From the NCBI GenBank assembly GCA_030428945.1, contig JAUIEC010000008.1, positions 224,705-288,704 of the forward strand: a DNA stretch of 64,000 nucleotides. The letters are read 5' to 3'. The translations under genes and the position numbers were made by a program. The stretch is from Phycisphaerae bacterium (GTDB lineage Bacteria > Planctomycetota > Phycisphaerae > UBA1845 > Fen-1342). Within the stretch, counting starts at the first letter, position 1. Each line of letters begins with the position of its first letter. The notes under the pieces were generated by a model, which was not told the DNA's origin, made no database searches, and saw only the letters and a list, made by a program, of their open reading frames with translations. This document shows positions 32,166 through 39,582 of the stretch, piece after piece.

Positions 32166-33724
32166 TGCCCGAGCGCCGACCGTTCGATCCCAACCGGGTG
32201 CGCTCGCCGCGTGGCGCGCGGACCAGTCCGTCGCGCGAGATGATCACGCCGAGTCGCCTGAACGAACTGATCCAGGGCGCGATCCGCGCGCACCTGCCGT
32301 CGACGGTGACCGTGCTGGGTGAGATCGGCAACCTGACCCGGGCCGGCAGCGGGCACCTGTACTTCTCCCTGAAGGACGCGGCCGGCGAGGTCCGCTGCGT
32401 GGTCTGGCGGAGCAACGCTGCGCGGATCCGCTTCGAAGTCGAAAGCGGGATGGAGGTCATCGCGACCGGCGGCGTGGATGTCTATCCGCCACGTGGAACG
32501 TATCAACTGATCGTGCGCGGACTCGAACCGCGCGGGGTCGGAGCGCTCGAAGTCGCCTTCCGGCAGTTGCGTGAGAAACTCGCGGCCGAGGGCCTGTTCG
32601 ACAACGACCGGAAGCGTCCGCTGCCGTTCCTGCCGAACCGCATCGGCATTGTGACCAGCGCGTCGGGGGCCGCGCTGCGGGACATTCTGCAGACGCTTCG
32701 CCGCCGCTGCCCGACCAGCGAGGTGCTGCTGTTTCCCGCGCGGGTGCAGGGAGACGGTGCGGCCGGCGAAATCGCCGCGGCGATTCAGGTGGCCAGTCGC
32801 TGCGCCGAGCAGTTCGGCGGCATTGACGTGCTGATCGTCGGGCGGGGCGGCGGGAGTCTCGAAGACCTGTGGGCGTTCAACGAGGAGGTTGTCGCCCGGG
32901 CGATCTTCGCCAGCGAGATTCCGGTGGTCAGCGCGGTCGGGCACGAGGTCGACGTCAGCATCGCCGACCTGGTGGCCGATGTGCGGGCGGCCACGCCGAC
33001 CGCGGCCGCCGAACTGGTCGTGCCGGTCCGAACCGAGATCATCGCCCGGATCGAGACGAGTGCCGGGCGGGCGGCGCGGGCGCTGGAGCAGCGGTTGCAT
33101 CTGGGCCGGCAGCAGTTGATGTCGCGACTGCGGAGCGAGTCGCTGGCCAGGCCGATGCAGCGTGTTCGGCAGCAGACGCAGCGTCTGGACGAACTGGCGG
33201 CCCGGCTGCAACTGGGTTGCGTGCGGCGTCTGCAGCAGGCCGGGGCGCGGCTGGGGACGATCGAGCGTCGGCTGGCAAGCGGCGGGGCGGTGCGAGGATT
33301 CCATCGCCTGGCGGAGCAGGTGGCCCGGCGGGTCAGTCGCTGCCGGGAACTGCTGCTCGATCAGCGGTACGCGGCCCGGCAGCGGATCGTCGCGCTCGAG
33401 ACGCGGGTCGCGCAGACGCCGCAACTGGCCCGTCGTGATCTGCTCGCGGCCCGGATCGCGGAGTGGGAGCAGCGCCTCGAGCGGGCCGTCGCGCGGACGC
33501 TCGAACAGCACGCGTCACAACTGGCCGCCCGCGTGCAGGTGGTCGCGGCCTGCAATCCGCGACAGATCCTGCAGCGAGGCTACAGCGTCACCCGCGACGC
33601 GCGCAGCGGCCAGGTCCTGCGCGATGCCGAGCAGGTCAGGCCCGGCCAGCGGGTTCGCACGGAACTGGCCGAGGGCAGTTTCGAATCAACGGCCGACGAT
33701 CCCCGGCAGGGGCGACTCTTCTAG
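32165..33724 (+). CDS. xseA: Exodeoxyribonuclease VII large subunit
   Basis: This 519-residue protein has an N-terminal OB fold (VLGEIGNLTRAGSGHLYFSLKD), then the catalytic core with PNRIGIVTSASGAALRDI, VLIVGRGGGSLEDLWAFN, SAVGHEVDVSIADLVAD and RAATPTAAAE, then long coiled coil and NPRQILQRGYSV at the end. It acts with small XseB subunits to degrade single-stranded DNA in repair. xseB is not adjacent. A 30-residue basic N-terminal extension precedes the OB fold. Its TAG begins an octamer array. Confidence 0.96.
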   Translation: MPERRPFDPNRVRSPRGARTSPSREMITPSRLNELIQGAIRAHLPSTVTVLGEIGNLTRAGSGHLYFSLKDAAGEVRCVVWRSNAARIRFEVESGMEVIATGGVDVYPPRGTYQLIVRGLEPRGVGALEVAFRQLREKLAAEGLFDNDRKRPLPFLPNRIGIVTSASGAALRDILQTLRRRCPTSEVLLFPARVQGDGAAGEIAAAIQVASRCAEQFGGIDVLIVGRGGGSLEDLWAFNEEVVARAIFASEIPVVSAVGHEVDVSIADLVADVRAATPTAAAELVVPVRTEIIARIETSAGRAARALEQRLHLGRQQLMSRLRSESLARPMQRVRQQTQRLDELAARLQLGCVRRLQQAGARLGTIERRLASGGAVRGFHRLAEQVARRVSRCRELLLDQRYAARQRIVALETRVAQTPQLARRDLLAARIAEWEQRLERAVARTLEQHASQLAARVQVVAACNPRQILQRGYSVTRDARSGQVLRDAEQVRPGQRVRTELAEGSFESTADDPRQGRLF

Positions 33725-33808
33725 GGTGAAAGAGCGAAGACGTGAAAGAGTGAAAGAGTGAAAGAGTGAAAGAGTGAACACGTGACGACTTGAAAGAGTG
33801 AAAGGGCA
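33722..33808 (+). repeat. Octamer array (TGAAAGAG type) starting at the xseA stop
   Basis: TAGGGTGAAAGAGCGAAGACG, then four near-perfect TGAAAGAG units, then diverged units. Because eight is not a multiple of three, TGA occurs in all three frames. Confidence 0.95.
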
Positions 33809-33838
33809 CGGGGGCACTCGACGGGATCGCAGTCAACC

Positions 33839-33868
33839 ACTCATTCACGTTTGCACTCTTTCAACAGG
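33839..33868 (-). repeat. Inverted partner of the TGAAAGAG array
   Basis: CACTCTTTCAA here is the reverse complement of TTGAAAGAGTG at about 33790-33800, so the two can pair in RNA. Confidence 0.6.
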
Positions 33869-33939
33869 CCAGGCTGGCACTGCCGGGCTGATCGGACGAT
33901 ACTCGCTTTGGATTCGTCGATGGACGTCGGGGGAATGTG

Positions 33940-34569
33940 ATGACGCCGAAACCCGCTGACCTGCCGTTGCGGTACCAGACGCCCGATGCCTGGGCGGCGC
34001 AGGCGCTTCGCGATCCGTTGGCGCTCTTGAATGATCACGCCTATCTCGAGCGGAAGGCGGCCGGGAATGCGCTGGAACTGCTGAACCGGTGGCCGGAGCC
34101 GAATCCGCCGGAGTACTGGGTCGAGAAGATGACGGCGATTGCCCGGGACGAGGTCGATCACCTGGCGACGGTCACGCGGATGCTGGCGCGGCGGGGCGGC
34201 AAGCTGACGCGGCAGCATCGCAATCCGTACGCGAACGATCTTCGCAGCCTGGTTCGCAACGGGGCGGGGCCGCTCGAACTGATGGACCGGCTGATGGTCT
34301 CGGCCCTGATCGAGGCGCGTTCCTGCGAACGGTTCGAGGTGCTCAGCCGGGTGGCCGACGATGCCGAACTGGTTCGGCTCTACAGCGAACTGTGGGCGTC
34401 AGAGAACGGGCACTACCGGATCTTCATCGACCTGGCCCGCAAGGTGCTGCACGACGACGACGCGGCGGTTGAAGCGCGCTGGGACCAGATGCTGGACGCC
34501 GAGGCGCGGCTCATCCAGAACCAGCCGCCGGGCCCGCGGATGCACTCGGCGCCGGCAGCAAACGGGTGA
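33940..34569 (+). CDS. miaE: MiaE-like tRNA 2-methylthio-N6-isopentenyladenosine hydroxylase
   Basis: This 209-residue four-helix di-iron protein. The metal-binding pattern of the MiaE family is visible: Glu in AYLERKAAGNALEL, ExxH in RDEVDHLATV, Glu in IEARSCERFEVL and ExxH in SENGHYRIF. MiaE hydroxylates the isopentenyl group of ms2i6A37 in tRNA using oxygen. The motif HRNPYANDLRSLV is also typical of the family. The ATG is preferred over GTG one codon earlier; GGGGGA lies 8 bases upstream. Confidence 0.9.
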   Translation: MTPKPADLPLRYQTPDAWAAQALRDPLALLNDHAYLERKAAGNALELLNRWPEPNPPEYWVEKMTAIARDEVDHLATVTRMLARRGGKLTRQHRNPYANDLRSLVRNGAGPLELMDRLMVSALIEARSCERFEVLSRVADDAELVRLYSELWASENGHYRIFIDLARKVLHDDDAAVEARWDQMLDAEARLIQNQPPGPRMHSAPAANG

Positions 34570-34770
34570 TCGGGCGGCCCGGGCGGATGTTGGCAACTTG
34601 CGACGAGAAGACACGGCCGCTGACCTGCTACTTTGCTGACCTGGTTACCCGCTTACTCATCCCCGGGGCCGAGAAAAAGAGGCACGGTGATTCCGGTGAG
34701 CGGTTGCGGCGTGCGCGGGTGGAAATCGGTTCGAGCGGGGGCCTAAGGTCGGGTGCCAGAGGAGGCACCG

Positions 34771-35145
34771 ATGTCACTCGCCGCGATCGCGGACTATGCG
34801 CCGCGCGACCAGGTCTGGATTCAGCGCGTTCGTCCGGCCGAACGCATCGCCCGCGTGCAGGTCTTCCCGGCACCGGCCGGTCTGCTGCCGGGCGCCGCGG
34901 ACAGTGACGGTGACGGCATTCCGGACGTGATCGACAACTGCCCGCAGGTCTTCAACCCGAACCAGGTCGATCGCAACGGCGACGGCATCGCCGACGCGTG
35001 TCCGAGCCAGCAGCGCAAGATGCGCGAACAGCGACGCCGCCGGGACCATCGCCTCGAACCCACCTCGTACGGCTACCGCGACCGTCGCGACCCGCGCCGT
35101 GACCTGATCGATCAGCAGGGGCAGGTCCTGGACCTGCTGCTGTAG
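34771..35145 (+). CDS. Thrombospondin type-3 repeat protein without export signal
   Basis: This 124-residue protein has an ATG with GGAGG 8 bases upstream. One pair of thrombospondin type-3 calcium-binding repeats is clear (about 44-78; [15 protein letters not shown] and [12 protein letters not shown]). A strongly basic tail follows ([13 protein letters not shown]). Such repeats normally occur in secreted proteins, yet no signal peptide or hydrophobic segment is present, and the only upstream codons in frame do not create one. Function unknown. Confidence 0.65.
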   Translation: MSLAAIADYAPRDQVWIQRVRPAERIARVQVFPAPAGLLPGAADSDGDGIPDVIDNCPQVFNPNQVDRNGDGIADACPSQQRKMREQRRRRDHRLEPTSYGYRDRRDPRRDLIDQQGQVLDLLL

Positions 35146-35167
35146 GAGGCGATTGCACCAATCGCCT

Positions 35168-35204
35168 GTGAGCAAGTCAGCAAGCGACCAGGTGAGCAAG
35201 GCTT
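35168..35204 (+). repeat. Octamer array, left arm of an inverted pair
   Basis: GTGAGCAAGTCAGCAAGCG, then ACCAGGTGAGCAAGG. It starts 22 bases after a plus-strand stop, in sense orientation. Confidence 0.75.
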
Positions 35205-35227
35205 GGAGAAACAGCCCCTCACGAGCA

Positions 35228-35264
35228 GCTTGTTACCTGGTCACGTGCTCACTTGCTTACTCAG
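35228..35264 (-). repeat. Octamer array, right arm of an inverted pair
   Basis: Its reverse complement, GTAAGCAAGTGAGCACG then TGACCAGGTAACAAGC, pairs with the left arm over about 33 positions with several mismatches. Confidence 0.75.
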
Positions 35265-35345
35265 AGGCTCTTGCGTTCTGACGCAATAGCCCCTGTAGGG
35301 CGGCGGAGGCCGGGGCTGAGCAAGGGACCACTTCGGCGGAGAAGA

Positions 35346-35367
35346 CACTGCTCAAGCGCAGTGGCAC
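35346..35367. repeat. CACTGCTCAAGCGCAGTG palindromic element
   Basis: Followed by GCACG. A member of the CACTGC..GCAGTG dispersed family. Confidence 0.6.
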
Positions 35368-35481
35368 GAATCCGGCGCGACAGAGTGGCGCGACGCTTTG
35401 CCGCCATCTCTTTCCGCTTTGCCGCGACACGTTGACATGCGCGGATCCTGGTCGTGCGGCCAGGCGGCCAGCGGGCAACAC

Positions 35482-36168
35482 TCAGGTCGCATCGTCCAGG
35501 TGGAAGAGCGTGTCCGGCAGGGTGTCGGTGACCTGCAGGTTGCGGAGTTCGGTGACGCGGGTGCCGCCGCCGAGGATGCGGTCGACGCGGCGCGGCAGGT
35601 GATCGTCGGCACCGAGGTACCAGCGGGCTTCGCCCATCCGTCCGTTGTAGCGGACGAAGACCACGTCACAGCGGACGCCACCGATCGTCTTGCGTCCCTC
35701 GTAGAGCACGATGTCCGCTTCGATCTCGTCCGAGAACGGGGCCGGCATCGAGAACTCGCGCAGCCAGAGCGTCGTCACCAGTACGCGCAGTTGCTCGAAA
35801 CCGGTCGAGACTTCAAGCCGGCGGACGTGCCCGTCGGCCTCGATCCGCACCCGTCGCCCGTCGCAGATCAGCGATCGGTTGCCGGCGTTCTCTCCGCCGG
35901 AATTCCGCAGGCTGGCTTCGATTCGCAGGCAGGGGGTCGACGGGCGGTGCGTCGGGCGGGCCGCGACGGTGCCGTCGACGGTCGGAATCTGGTCGAGCAG
36001 GCCCTCGGCACCCCAGGCCCGGGCCTCGTAGCGGACGGCCGCGACCGCCGCGGTGGCGTCGTTGGCCCGCTTGAGCAGCGCGACCGGATCGGGAGCCTGC
36101 CAGGCGGCCGACAGCAACGGATAGACCGCCACCAACAGGCCGGGCAGCAGCAGCGCGCGTGACACCAT
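35482..36168 (-). CDS. Exported LolA/DUF2092-like protein
   Basis: This 228-residue protein has a signal peptide at 1-22. The mature part has the half-barrel strand pattern of the LolA-like superfamily seen in outer-membrane lipoprotein-sensor proteins: LICDGRRVRIEADGHVRRLEVS, then YEGRKTIGGVRCDVVFVRYN, ARWYLGADDHLPRRVDRI and a final strand pair. The closest textual match is the DUF2092-type group; the assignment is by pattern only. GAGGT lies 8 bases before the ATG. A single minus-strand gene. Confidence 0.65.
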   Translation of the reverse strand: MVSRALLLPGLLVAVYPLLSAAWQAPDPVALLKRANDATAAVAAVRYEARAWGAEGLLDQIPTVDGTVAARPTHRPSTPCLRIEASLRNSGGENAGNRSLICDGRRVRIEADGHVRRLEVSTGFEQLRVLVTTLWLREFSMPAPFSDEIEADIVLYEGRKTIGGVRCDVVFVRYNGRMGEARWYLGADDHLPRRVDRILGGGTRVTELRNLQVTDTLPDTLFHLDDAT

Positions 36169-36266
36169 CGATGCACCTCGGGCGGCGCCCCGGTGTCGGC
36201 TCAGTCACACCGGCAGACGCCGTCTCTGCTCCCGGGTCCATTGTGCGCCGACCCAGACTGTCTCTC

Positions 36267-36322
36267 AAGGGGAAAGGGGAACAGGGGGAGCGGAAGGGAA
36301 CAGGGAACAGGGAACAGGGGGA
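36267..36322. repeat. Heptamer array (GGGAACA type)
   Basis: GGGGAACAGGGGGAGCGG followed by three GGGAACA units, G-rich on plus. It lies between two minus-strand genes and is antisense to both, unlike the octamer arrays. Confidence 0.85.
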
Positions 36323-36338
36323 AGACCGGTTTCGACGC

Positions 36339-36752
36339 CTATCGGACGCGGAGGCGGCCGTGTTCGTCGGCGTAGGTTTCGAAGCGGACGCTTTGCCGGC
36401 CGTCTTCGTCCTGGACGACGCCGGTGATTTCGAAGCGGAGGTCCATCGGGCGGTCGGCCGAGGGGGCGTGGCGGATGCGGACCTGGGAGAGTCGTGGTTC
36501 GAATCGCTCGACGGTCTGGCGGATGGCGGCCTCGAAGCCGGCCATCGAGTGCGGCATGGTGCTCTGTACCTGGGTCAGGTGGGGCAGGCCGTAGCGTTCG
36601 TCGGTCAGGCAGTTGCCCTGGGTGGTGTTGAGGATCATCTCGAGGTTGGCGAGGATCGAGCGGAAGACGTCGGTGGTCGAGACGTACAGGTCACGTCCGG
36701 ACCCGTCGCCCGGTTCGCGAATCCGTTCGAGGAGCGTTCGCTGGATCGGCAT
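36339..36752 (-). CDS. tssE: Type VI secretion baseplate protein TssE
   Basis: This 137-residue protein, of typical TssE length, is of the gp25/GpW-like lysozyme-fold family. It starts MPIQRTLLERIREP; RTLLERI is the TssE opening. The core DVFRSILANLEMILNT, CLTDERYGLPHL and the conserved ending RLSQVRIRHAP...MDLRFEITGVV fit. TssE forms the baseplate wedge with TssF and TssG. It stands alone here, 7.8 kb from tssF and on the other strand. The start at 36752 was chosen by homology. Confidence 0.9.
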   Translation of the reverse strand: MPIQRTLLERIREPGDGSGRDLYVSTTDVFRSILANLEMILNTTQGNCLTDERYGLPHLTQVQSTMPHSMAGFEAAIRQTVERFEPRLSQVRIRHAPSADRPMDLRFEITGVVQDEDGRQSVRFETYADEHGRLRVR

Positions 36753-36841
36753 ACCGAGAGTATACGGTCTGCAGGGTGAGCGGTGGAATTGCGGATCCGC
36801 GGATTCCGCAAGGGGCGGCGGGGCGCGGTACACTTGGCGCC

Positions 36842-37534
36842 ATGAAGACGATCGGGCTTCTTGGTGGCGTGACCTGGCATTCGACGCTCGCGTATTACCG
36901 CATCATCAACGAGTGCGTGGCCCGCGAGATGCCGCGGCACTCGGCCAGCCTGCTGATCCGTTCCGTTGACTTCGGCGAGGTGGAGGCGCTGCAGAACGCC
37001 GGTGACTGGCGCGGCGTCGCGGACCTCGTGCGGACGGAACTGGCCGGACTGGTCGCGGGCGGAGCCGAGGTACTGGGCATTGCCAGCAACACGCTGCACC
37101 AGGACTTCGAAACGACCACGGCCGGGCTGACCGTGCCGGTGCTGCACATCGCCGACGCGGTCGCCGGGACGCTGCAGACCGATGGTGTCCGCCGGGCGGG
37201 TCTGCTGGGGACGCGTTTCCTGCTGGACGGGGGGTACTATGCCGAGCGGCTTGGCGCGGCTCCGTACGGCATCGAGGCGGTGCTGCCGGACGATGACACG
37301 CGGGCCGACGTGCATCGGATCATCTTCGACGAACTGGCCCGCGGTGTGGTGACCCCGGAGGCGCGGACGCGTCTGCAACGGGCGCAGTCGGACCTGCGGC
37401 GGCAGGGGGCCGAGGGGGTCGTGCTGGCCTGCTCGGAACTGGGCCTGGCGATCGAACACCGTCCGTTCAGCCGGGTCTTCGACACGACCCGGATTCATGC
37501 CGAAGCGCTCGCGGCGGCGGCGCTGGCGGCCTGA
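36842..37534 (+). CDS. Aspartate/glutamate racemase family protein
   Basis: This 230-residue protein of the PLP-independent Asp/Glu racemase superfamily begins MKTIGLLGGVTWHSTLAYYR. The two catalytic positions are GIASNTLHQ, where the usual first cysteine next to NT is replaced by Ser, and VVLACSELGLAI, which keeps the second cysteine. A related replacement (Thr) is known in YgeA-type racemases. It probably interconverts L- and D-aspartate or glutamate. Divergent from tssE. Confidence 0.85.
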   Translation: MKTIGLLGGVTWHSTLAYYRIINECVAREMPRHSASLLIRSVDFGEVEALQNAGDWRGVADLVRTELAGLVAGGAEVLGIASNTLHQDFETTTAGLTVPVLHIADAVAGTLQTDGVRRAGLLGTRFLLDGGYYAERLGAAPYGIEAVLPDDDTRADVHRIIFDELARGVVTPEARTRLQRAQSDLRRQGAEGVVLACSELGLAIEHRPFSRVFDTTRIHAEALAAAALAA

Positions 37535-37617
37535 GCGGGGCCGACTGGCCGCCTCGGGGGCCTGATCGCTATCATGGCCGTCTTTGCTTCAGGAACTTGC
37601 AGGGAAGGGCCACGCCA

Positions 37618-38811
37618 ATGAAGTTTGCGACACGCGCCATCCACGTCGGGCAGGATCCGGATCCGGCGACCGGGGCGACGGTTCCGCCGATTCACGTCAC
37701 CAGCACCTACACCCAAGCCGCCCCCGGTGACCACAAGGGCTTCGAATACTCCCGCACGCAGAATCCGACCCGCTTCGGCCTGCAGGACTGCCTGGCCGCC
37801 CTCGAGGGTGGGGCCGGGGCCTGCAGCTTCGCCAGCGGGCTGGCGGCGACCAACACCGTGCTGTCGTCGCTGCTGCGGCCGGGGGATTCGCTGGTGGCGT
37901 ACGGCGACATGTACGGCGGGACCTACCGGCTGTTCGAGCGGATCTTCCGGGAGTGGGGCCTGGAACTGCGGTACTCGGAAGAGACCGACCCGGCCGCGAT
38001 CGCGGGCCTGGTCGACAAGACCACGCGGATGGTCTGGCTCGAGACGCCGACCAACCCGATGCTGCGCCTGCTGGACCTGCGGGCCGTCTCGGCGGCCGTG
38101 CAGCAGGCGGCGGCGGATGCCGGGATTCCGGCGATGCCGGGGGGTGATCGTCCGACTGCCAACCGCCTGCTGGTGGCGGTCGACAATACGTTCGCGACGC
38201 CGGCGCTGCAGCGGCCGCTGGAGCTGGGTGCGGACCTGGTGGTGCACAGCACGACCAAGTACCTGGGCGGGCACTCGGACGTGATCGGCGGGGCGGTGAT
38301 TGCCCGGGACGAGGATGTGCTGGAGACGCTGCGTTTCGCGCAGAACGCGGCCGGGGGCGTGTCGGGTCCGTTCGATTGCTACCTGACGCACCGTGGGATC
38401 AAGACGCTGGCGATCCGGATGCGGGTGCACTGCGAGAACGCCCAGCGGGTGGCGGCGTGGTGCGAGCAGCAGTCGCAGTTCGAGCAGGTGATCTATCCGG
38501 GGCTGGCGAGTCACCCGCAGCACGCGCTGGCGGGGCGGCAGATGGACGGGCCGGGCGGGATGGTGTCGGTGGTGCTGTCGGGCGGGTTCGAGGCGGCGAG
38601 TCGGTTCATGTCGCGGACGCGGCTGTTCGCGTGTGCGGAGAGCCTGGGCGGGGTGGAATCGCTGGTGAACCATCCGGCGATCATGACGCACGCGTCGATT
38701 CCGCGTGAGACCCGCGAGCGTTTGGGGGTGGTGGACGGCCTGGTGCGGCTGAGCGTGGGGATCGAGGACGTGGAGGATCTGATCGCGGACCTCTCGCAGG
38801 CCCTGGGTTGA
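37618..38811 (+). CDS. Cys/Met-metabolism PLP enzyme (cystathionine lyase/synthase type)
   Basis: The protein has 397 residues. The start is the ATG at 37618 (MKFATRAIHVGQ); the frame opens seven codons earlier. PLP motifs: YSRTQNPTRFGLQD, SGLAATNTVLSS, LETPTNPMLRLLD, AVDNTFATP and the Schiff-base lysine in VVHSTTKYLGGHSD. It belongs to the gamma/beta family (MetB, MetC, CGL); specificity among them cannot be fixed by eye. The C-terminal SLGGVESLVNHPAIMTHAS is typical. It functions in transsulfuration. Confidence 0.9.
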   Translation: MKFATRAIHVGQDPDPATGATVPPIHVTSTYTQAAPGDHKGFEYSRTQNPTRFGLQDCLAALEGGAGACSFASGLAATNTVLSSLLRPGDSLVAYGDMYGGTYRLFERIFREWGLELRYSEETDPAAIAGLVDKTTRMVWLETPTNPMLRLLDLRAVSAAVQQAAADAGIPAMPGGDRPTANRLLVAVDNTFATPALQRPLELGADLVVHSTTKYLGGHSDVIGGAVIARDEDVLETLRFAQNAAGGVSGPFDCYLTHRGIKTLAIRMRVHCENAQRVAAWCEQQSQFEQVIYPGLASHPQHALAGRQMDGPGGMVSVVLSGGFEAASRFMSRTRLFACAESLGGVESLVNHPAIMTHASIPRETRERLGVVDGLVRLSVGIEDVEDLIADLSQALG

Positions 38812-38936
38812 CAACGACTTACGAAAAGTGTGCGGATTTCTGGTAAGAAACGTCCGAAAAAGCGCTACTTACTGATGAGCCCCTGCTTGGCGCGGCGCAA
38901 TGCGGCGACCGACTTCGGCTCAGACCCCTCCAGAGA

Positions 38937-38983
38937 CCAGGGCTGCCTCGCTGCTACGCGTGGGGCAGCCCTGGCTCGTTTCT
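38937..38983 (+). terminator. Hairpin, probable terminator
   Basis: A perfect 11-bp stem CCAGGGCTGCC/GGCAGCCCTGG (38937-38947 with 38964-38974) is followed by CTCGTTTCT. It lies 126 bases behind the PLP enzyme gene; the T run is weak. Confidence 0.55.
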
Positions 38984-38987
38984 GCAG

Positions 38988-39012
38988 AAGGGAACAGGGA
39001 ACAGGGAACAGG
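38988..39012. repeat. Heptamer array (GGGAACA type)
   Basis: Three units of GGGAACA, G-rich on plus, directly behind the hairpin. Confidence 0.85.
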
Positions 39013-39051
39013 CCGGGGGCGTGAGGGCGCGGGCGTTTGAGACGGCCGCTG

Positions 39052-39100
39052 ACCTGCTGACTTGCTTACTTGTTCACTTGCTTACTTGGTTACTTGGCTA
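39052..39100 (-). repeat. Octamer array (TAAGCAAG type) at a stop codon
   Basis: On the minus strand the array begins with the TAG of the gene ending at 39098: TAGCCAAG, TAACCAAG, TAAGCAAG, TGAACAAG, TAAGCAAG, TCAGCAGG. Confidence 0.95.
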
Positions 39101-39526
39101 CTGACTCCCTGTGAAGGTCAGTTCGTAGTTGAAGGTTTCGCCTTCGACGGTGGAGCCTACGAAGATTTCGGCGTCGCCGCGGGTCCAGAAGCGCATCAGG
39201 GGGTCGTTGGCGCTGACGCAGAAGTTGGACGCGCCGGCCAGGACGCGGACGACGGCGTTGTCGGAGCCGCTGACCGAGATGGTCATCGCCTGGCTGACGT
39301 CGACGGTCAGGGTGTGCTGGGCGGTGGTCGGGAAGAAGCCCTGGCAGGTGGCGTTGAATTCGGTCGTGGCGGTGGCGGTCCCGGTCCGCTCGGTCTGAAC
39401 GAAGGTGCTGCCGAGGGTGACCTGGGTCGCGGTCGGGTCATCGCCTCCGGTGGTCATCGGGCACCCGCCCGTACTCAGCAGTCCCAGGGTCAGTCCGCAG
39501 AGCAGGCCGGTAGAGTGCATTCGCAT
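39098..39526 (-). CDS. Small putative lipoprotein
   Basis: This 142-residue protein starts at the ATG at 39526, with AAGGAGAT about 9 bases upstream. The signal peptide ends in LLSTGGC (lipobox, Cys at about 22). The mature protein is a predicted all-beta domain of about 110 residues (QHTLTVDVSQAMTISVSG, AVVRVLAG, EIFVGSTVEGETFNYEL), reminiscent of pre-peptidase C-terminal folds. Two cysteines may form a disulfide. Function unknown. Confidence 0.65.
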   Translation of the reverse strand: MRMHSTGLLCGLTLGLLSTGGCPMTTGGDDPTATQVTLGSTFVQTERTGTATATTEFNATCQGFFPTTAQHTLTVDVSQAMTISVSGSDNAVVRVLAGASNFCVSANDPLMRFWTRGDAEIFVGSTVEGETFNYELTFTGSQ

Positions 39527-39582
39527 CGTCGTGATCTCCTTTCTTTGCATGAAGGTAGCGTTGTCGCCCGGGCAGGGGGCGG

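Larger units (their letters stand above)
35146..35481. other. Repeat-filled intergenic region
   Basis: These 336 bases hold a pair of inverted octamer arrays (35169-35201 and 35229-35262) and a CACTG-type palindrome. No gene is visible. Confidence 0.65.
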
